A stretch of 64,000 nucleotides of DNA from JBDHUW01 sp039809345 (GTDB lineage: Bacteria; Patescibacteriota; Gracilibacteria; Absconditabacterales; Absconditicoccaceae). Positions within the stretch are counted from its first letter, which is position 1, and every line of letters begins with the position of its first letter. The DNA lies in assembly GCA_039809345.1 (NCBI GenBank), contig JBDHUW010000004.1, forward strand, positions 1 to 64,000, written 5' to 3'. Of this stretch, positions 59,268 to 64,000 are shown one piece after another. The notes beneath the pieces are model-generated. The model had not been told where the DNA came from. It saw only the letters and a list, made by a program, of their open reading frames with translations, and made no database searches. The position numbers and the translations under genes are program-made.

Positions 59268-59615
59268 TTATTTTGTAACCTCTTCATATATCTTATCAAA
59301 TGCTGCTGGGAATGCTGCCGCGATGTTTGAAAGAACTTTTCTATTTAACTGAATGTTCTTTTTCGACATTACAGAGATGAACTTAGAATATGAGCTTCCT
59401 TTGCTTTGTACTGCAGCTGATATTCTTTCAATCCAGAGCTGTCTATAATCTCTCTTTTTCAATTTTCTAGAGATATATGCGTGCTGACCCTGTTTCACAA
59501 GAGCCAATCTTACTTGTTTGTATAGATTGTTTCTCCCGAGTCTAAATCATTTAGCACGAGCGATGAACGCTTTGTGTCTACTATGTCTCTGTATCCCGTT
59601 TTTAACTCTTACCAT
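59268..59615 (-). CDS. rplT: 50S ribosomal protein L20
   Basis: 115 aa. MVRVKNGIQRHSRHKAFIAR, the KGFRLGRNNLYKQ core and DYRQLWIERISAAV match L20. L20 helps early 50S assembly and in many bacteria represses its own infC-rpmI-rplT operon. The order here is the same. Confidence 0.96.
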
Positions 59616-59619
59616 GGTA

Positions 59620-59823
59620 TTATCTTACACTATGAGGAAGTAAAGCCTTGATTCTTGCAGTTTGTGTTTTAGATAGAGGTCTTCCAAGCTTAGATTGCTT
59701 AGTCGCTCTTCCTTTGTTTGTGAGGAGGTGACTTTTTTGCGCCTTATCATGCATATATGTGTTAGACTTTGTCACTTTGATCCTTTTTGCAGTCCCTTTG
59801 TGGGTCTTTCAGATTCACGCCAT
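59620..59823 (-). CDS. rpmI: 50S ribosomal protein L35
   Basis: 67 aa. It begins MAGIGKTHKGTAKRIKVTKS, with both early glycines as UGA, so it is invisible under the standard code; then QKSHLLTNKGRATKQSKLGRP and a C-terminal RIKALLPHS, as in L35 (KSHLL.KK; VKR.LPY). Confidence 0.92.
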
Positions 59824-59828
59824 TTGAA

Positions 59829-60515
59829 TTACTTTGCTTTAGGTAGTAAAAATAATGATATTCCATTGGGTTCTTGTTTGACTCATTGTGATTTTGCTTT
59901 TGCTTCGAGCTGTTGTTCTATCAGTTTCAATCTCTCCACTACCTTGTCCACAAATATCTTCTCTCTTCACTTCAATCTAACGATAAACCTCACAGTATAT
60001 CACTCAGTCAAGAACTCATCAGCTTTTTTCACTTTCAGTTGAAGATCATTGTCTCATATAGTGTAAGACATTTTGATGTCCTTTCACCCTTTCGACTTTT
60101 GATTCTTCTTCTTTTCCTTTTCATCCTTCTGTTTGTCGTACTGGTATCTTCCATAATCCACTATCTTTGCTGTACATATCATCTCTAATGGATTGTATGC
60201 CAACTGTACGAGATCTAATCCCTGAGATGATGCGCGTCTAAGCGCCTCGTCTCTTGATATCACCCCAAGTTTTTCTCCTGAATCATCTATGAGAAGAACT
60301 TTTGGCGCTTTGATCATTTCGTTGATATACACCATCCTTGCCTCTCTACTGTTTACTCACTGTCATGGACGGCCTCACGCTTGTGGCGGACGAGACTGTC
60401 ATCATGCCGACTGAGATGGACGAGCTCATCACTGAGCTGGACGCTGTTGACCACCAAATTGCGGAGGTCTAGATTGTCACTGTTGAGATTGTGGTTTTTT
60501 TTCAAATGGTGGCAT
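59829..60515 (-). CDS. infC: translation initiation factor IF-3 with a low-complexity N-terminal extension
   Basis: 228 aa. IF-3 starts near residue 57 (YINEMIKAPKVLLIDDSGEKLGV) and continues with DLVQLAYNPLEMICTAKIVDYG and the C-terminal VRFIVRLKGREKIF. The first 52 or so residues are built almost only of Gln, Gly, Arg, Pro, Ser and Ala (QSRPPQFGGQQRPAQGGARP type), absent in typical IF-3. First gene of the infC-rpmI-rplT unit; 5 bp before rpmI. Confidence 0.93.
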
Positions 60516-60568
60516 GCACACAAAAGATAGTAAATAAGTATAATGCTTTTTTATTTTCCATAGCAGGT

Positions 60569-60643
60569 TACTCCCGGCGGGATTCGAACCCGCGATCTTT
60601 GGAATGAGAATCCAATATCCTAGACCGGCTAGACGACGAGAGC
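60569..60643 (-). tRNA. tRNA-Glu (CUC)
   Basis: 75 nt. Acceptor GCTCTCG/CGGGAGT (first pair G-U), GTCGTCTAGCCGG D-arm as in tRNA-Glu, anticodon loop TTCTCAT giving CUC, T-arm GCGGGTTCGAATCCCGC. No encoded CCA. Confidence 0.9.
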
Positions 60644-60663
60644 ATAAACACTCGTTTTTCATT

Positions 60664-60736
60664 CGCCCCAGCATGGACTCGAACCATGAACCTACAGCTT
60701 AGAAGGCTGTTGCTCTATCCATTGAGCTACTGGAGC
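60664..60736 (-). tRNA. tRNA-Arg (UCU)
   Basis: 73 nt. Acceptor GCTCCAG/CTGGGGC with discriminator G, D-arm TAGCTCAATGGATAGAGCA, anticodon stem ACAGC/GCTGT with loop CTTCTAA (UCU), T-arm CATGGTTCGAGTCCATG. No encoded CCA. 20 bp upstream of tRNA-Glu. Confidence 0.93.
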
Positions 60737-60982
60737 ATGTACTGTATGTGGCTATATCGTTTTTTTATATAAAAAGAAAAAAGCTACCAAGAGCCTCCCT
60801 ATTTATAGGAGAAACAATATAAAACGAATTTGTAATGACCGTATGAATATGATGAGTCATTGCCTACGACAATGTGGCGTATCAACTAGTATGTGTCGAT
60901 TACCTACTCTATCAATGTAAATATATCTGGCACGAACCAGAACCGATATCATATGTAATCGCACATGAAATGCAAGAGAAAT

Positions 60983-62107
60983 TTATCGAAACGTTTTTAG
61001 TCTTTCTCGTATCGTCGGTGAGTGTATTTGTTTGGTTCTACTCCACTCCTCATAAAACAATACACCATCTTTGTTCGCTTCAGCCACTATAGGAAAGATT
61101 ACAACAATCGTATACATATAGATAATCTGTACTACTATGAGGACCGAACTCCCCTGCTGTCACATGATTAGATACCACCTCTCCAAAACTGATATGAGGA
61201 TAATGATCGACATCACCACGCTCGCACGCAAAAGATACTGCCAAAAAATAGGCTTATGTTGATGTGCATGCAAAGGGACAATCTTGAGTCAGGCTAAGTA
61301 TTTTCACAATGAGTATCCTCATGTCCAATATGGAATAAATACTACAAACACGAAGAACGAGAGCGAAAGAGAGAGAAAGTATGTGATGATAGCGCCCAAT
61401 GGTGACGAGACGATCGACAATCATACATGCGTATTTTGCTCAGCAAAAAACCGTATAAATGCGAAATCAACAATACTAGAAAAGAACCTGCGAACGAACG
61501 AAGGTGGTAGCGTCCTGATACGTCACTCATGCAATCGGTGCTGCACCATAGCTTTTTTTCACAGTACTCCTCTAGCTACCAGTGCGATTCAGAGCGTATT
61601 GAGCAAAATATCATCTATATCAAAGAGACGATACGCACAAGGCATGATACCAAAAAATCACGTTCACTGACTAACCTCTATTAGGATGCTGGACAGGAAT
61701 CCTACAAATATAATCTTTTTGCTACTTCGCTTGGTCAAAAACGAAAGCAGTATACCTAGTGGGAATAGCAGTACTATATTGAATACCACCTGAAAAATCG
61801 CTCTTCAATCTACAGGATACGTAAACATATCGCCAATTGACCTAATTGGGACCCATTGGAACATACTAATCCCACTACGAACAGCACAAAACTGAGGCGT
61901 GAAATCGGGAAAGGGAAACCAAACCAATCAAACAACTACAAATACATACAGTATAAACACATAGACTAAGAACTTTATTCTATGATAATAAAAATATTTC
62001 CTCAAAAAAAAATGAGCTACCACAAAAATAATTGGCAAGCCCAACAAAAACGTATGTATCCCCCCTCATATCGGCCCAAAAAAACTGCTAAGATATTGCA
62101 TCATCAT
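60983..62107 (-). CDS. VanZ-RDD fusion membrane protein
   Basis: 374 aa. The N-terminal half is VanZ-like: helices at about 12-35, 45-65, 100-120, 126-145 with the FPFPDFT loop, NIVLLFPLGILLSFL and IDDILLNTLGIAL. The C-terminal half is an RDD domain: VDFAFIRFF, IPYWTGGYSLGKYLAGLKIV and the final GVLFYEEWSRTK (family GLLFYDKLSGT). VanZ gives low-level teicoplanin resistance in its founding case and acts on the envelope; RDD proteins are proposed transporters. Three ATG codons in a row at the start; I use the first. Confidence 0.8.
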
Positions 62108-62163
62108 ACCACATGTACAGATTTGTGCGAAAGTATCAACAGAAAGGCTGTCGAGAATTATTA

Positions 62164-62191
62164 TTGACATAGCTTGACGGATGTGTATAGT
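62164..62191 (+). promoter_or_regulatory. sigma70-like promoter of the 323-aa orphan gene
   Basis: TTGACA at 62164-62169 and TATAGT at 62186-62191 with a 16-bp spacer; the ATG at 62225 lies 33 bases further on. One of the few canonical -35/-10 pairs in the window. Confidence 0.6.
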
Positions 62192-62224
62192 ATAGTCGTG
62201 TTTTATATGTAGCAAACGTTGATT

Positions 62225-63196
62225 ATGCAAACTCTTCCTCCTTGAGTTATCGAGAAACTTGATAAATGAAATTGAAGCTTCACGTATATCCCATGAGCTA
62301 AGATACATCCAGGATTTAATTGATATACAGATTGGCCATGAGTGGCAGCAATTCAGAAAGAGCTAGAAAATATATTACAAGATATAACCAAACTGCTGCC
62401 ACAACGGGATGAAGCTCGGAAAGCTCGAATAGACATTGCCCAAAAATACGACTTAGATTCGCAGCAGGAACCCCTGTCCTATTCCAAATACAGCGGTTGG
62501 ATTTACACAAGTCCACTACGATCAAAACAACCAATCATAGTCGAAGATCCAAAAAAAGCAATGCCGAAAGAGGTCAATGTACCTTATACATATAGATCAA
62601 AAAAGAAAAAGGGATTACATGAATCAACATCATCTAAAACAATATCTGATGAGAAGACCATACGTCAAAAAGGGCCATATAGGGGAAGTCCGGATTTGGC
62701 TAGCATTACCAATGTGCAGGAGATAATAAAAATGCTAAATGAAAAGAAGGAAAATCATAATGTAGCATTGAGAGAACGATTTGAAACACTAAAATCAAAA
62801 GGCATAAGCCGGTACGACTTTCTATCAATCAATTGAAAATTATATAAAAAACCAAGTAATCAAATGGTATGGGAGACTATCGTAAAACATGGGAAAGCCC
62901 TACCAACAAAACCGTACTTAGCTCCTTATGTAGTATTTGACTCTAAAGAGGGAGGGAACGAGGCATTGCAGTCCCCAGTTGCTGACAATATAAATACTCC
63001 TCAAAACAACAGTGAGGAAAAGCTATTTAGTCCATGACATGCAGTCATGGAATTCAAAAAAGTAATAGTAAAAGTAGAAGACAAAATATATACTCTTTTA
63101 TTGACACATATATATTGACGTGTTTCGAGTTATGACGACCAGTACCACGATCAAAGCAATGGGGAGATGGACGATAAAGAGGAGCTAAAATATTAA
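62225..63196 (+). CDS. protein of unknown function (323 aa)
   Basis: Not recognised. Soluble and Lys-rich, no signal peptide. It begins MQTLPPGVIEKLDKGNG, has a helical segment (IQKELENILQDITKLLPQRDEA, about 40-62), a long basic and disordered middle, and a C-terminal part with NVQEIIKMLNEKKENHNVAL (about 155-175). Divergent from the VanZ-RDD gene; its stop lies 5 bp from the end of the convergent antiporter gene. An earlier partial reading from a GTG at 62342 loses the conserved-looking N-terminus, so the ATG at 62225 is preferred. Confidence 0.65.
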
Positions 63197-63201
63197 AAAT
63201 A

Positions 63202-64000
63202 CTACCCCCCTATCGCACTATAATCCTCTATTTTCTGGATTGCATACTTTTCTAAATCATACCCGTAATCTTCTATCAACATAGCAGTGTGTTTCCCTCA
63301 TACAATGTGTGGAACGAGGACATATGTAGCTCACATTTCGTAGAGTGCTTCTGCATCTTCTATTCTGTTCGCACTGAGAATCGTGAGGTGATGTGATCAG
63401 AATTTTTTGGTTTGTTGAAGGACAAGTGCATTGGTTTCGGCATCATGGATGGTAGAAATCACCATCTTAGCTTTGTGCAGATTGAGGTCTTCAAGGAGGT
63501 CTGTGTCTGAGGCGTCACCATATTTACAAGGGAGCCCGGCATGAGTCAACTTTTTGATTACACTTGGATCACAGTCGATGATGATGAAGTTCTTTTGGTT
63601 GCGAACAAGCATATCCACGATTCACTTTCATGTTCTATGATTTCCAAAAACGACCACATCATACTGCTCTGTTTCGCTCCTAGTAATCTGAGGGACATCA
63701 ATATGTACCTTGCGTTCAAAAACCGTGAGGTATTTTTTGATTTTTGTATATATTTTTTCTGAATACGTGAAATAGTAACTCGATCACGCTATCGTCACCA
63801 ATCCAATCATCGTCACCATCGAAACGATATTTACATCTGTGATATGGCCTATCGTGAGGGCTACTCCCATCAAAATGAAGGAGAACTCACTGATTTGTGC
63901 CACCGTGAATCAAACCATCATTCCATCCTTCTTCTGATATCCCATACGTCCCATCAACACCATTACGATGAGCGGATTACCAATGAGCACAAATAGTGAA
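63202..64000 (-). CDS. CPA2-type cation/proton antiporter, 3' part (KefB/KefC-like)
   Basis: The last 265 codons; the 5' part lies beyond the window edge. The upper part is transmembrane (NPLIVMVLMGRMGYQKKDG, TVAQISEFSFILMG), typical of the Na/H exchanger domain. After a charged linker, a TrkA-N-like Rossmann domain begins YDVVVFGNHRTGKGIVDML and holds the second-strand Asp in IIIDCDP and the KYGDASD motif. KefB/C proteins export K+ or exchange cations for protons. The glycine motif is G-N-H-R-T-G, less regular than GxGxxG. Confidence 0.85.

Noticed and set aside
60835..61092. plus-strand frame of 85 codons with a hydrophobic segment
   Set aside because: It overlaps the RDD C-terminus (60983-61092), which carries the family ending GVLFYEEWSRTK. 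I saw no family for the plus frame and a terminator or regulatory spacer is as likely. It remains possible, so the stretch 60737-60982 should be regarded as without a supported gene.

Overview
The window reads as a chromosomal segment of a Patescibacteria/CPR bacterium that uses genetic code 25 (UGA = glycine), i.e. the Gracilibacteria or Absconditabacteria (SR1) group. UGA sits in frame at glycines that cannot vary: the RpoC catalytic motif NADFDGD (UGA at 19754), the adenylate kinase P-loop (three UGA), and L27, S2, S4, S13, L20 and IF-3. All CDS below are therefore read with UGA as Gly and only UAA/UAG as stops; under the standard code nearly every gene looks shattered. Further traits are AT-rich sequence, short intergenic gaps, almost no Shine-Dalgarno sequences, and several genes whose -10 box lies 6-7 bases before the ATG, suggesting leaderless transcripts.

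Layout. (1) 1-4000: class I ribonucleotide reductase nrdB-nrdA behind a pair of NrdR-box-like palindromes. (2) 4084-10517: PH-domain-like membrane protein, a metallophosphoesterase, and two tandem paralogous polytopic membrane proteins that distantly resemble VirB6/TrbL-type secretion components. (3) 10561-23391 (+): an information-processing block: L10 leader, rplJ, rplL, rpsB, a small membrane protein, tsf, a gene fusing ribosomal proteins S6 and S18, rpmH, rpoB, rpoC, rpmA, rpmF, nusB. (4) 23403-41538 (-): a membrane-anchored methyltransferase, a 1821-aa DUF11-repeat surface protein, three large unrecognised proteins (1718, 1018 and 688 aa) in a row, and a polyprenyl-phosphate sugar phosphotransferase. 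(5) 41640-54076: cutA, an unknown membrane protein, two delta-60-repeat secreted proteins flanking a PsbP/DcrB-like protein, an RluA pseudouridine synthase, a secreted beta-propeller protein, adenylate kinase, a cold-shock protein and two orphans. (6) 54097-60736 (-): infC-rpmI-rplT, tRNA-Leu, a basic 87-aa orphan, rplU-infA-rpmJ-rpsM-rpsK-rpsD-rpoA-rplQ-rplM-rpsI, plus tRNA-Glu and tRNA-Arg. (7) 60983-64000: a VanZ-RDD fusion membrane protein, an orphan, and the 3' part of a CPA2-type cation/proton antiporter cut by the window edge.

Housekeeping genes (transcription, translation, dNTP synthesis) are dense and conserved. Between the two housekeeping blocks lies about 30 kb of surface and secreted proteins, many repeat-built and glycine-rich, together with a glycan-initiating transferase. 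This would suit cell-surface attachment in a host-associated epibiont, but that role is inference. The most unusual items are the S6-S18 fusion, the trio of giant orphan proteins, the twin VirB6-like membrane proteins, and the shared C-terminal domain that links a delta-60 protein to its neighbour.
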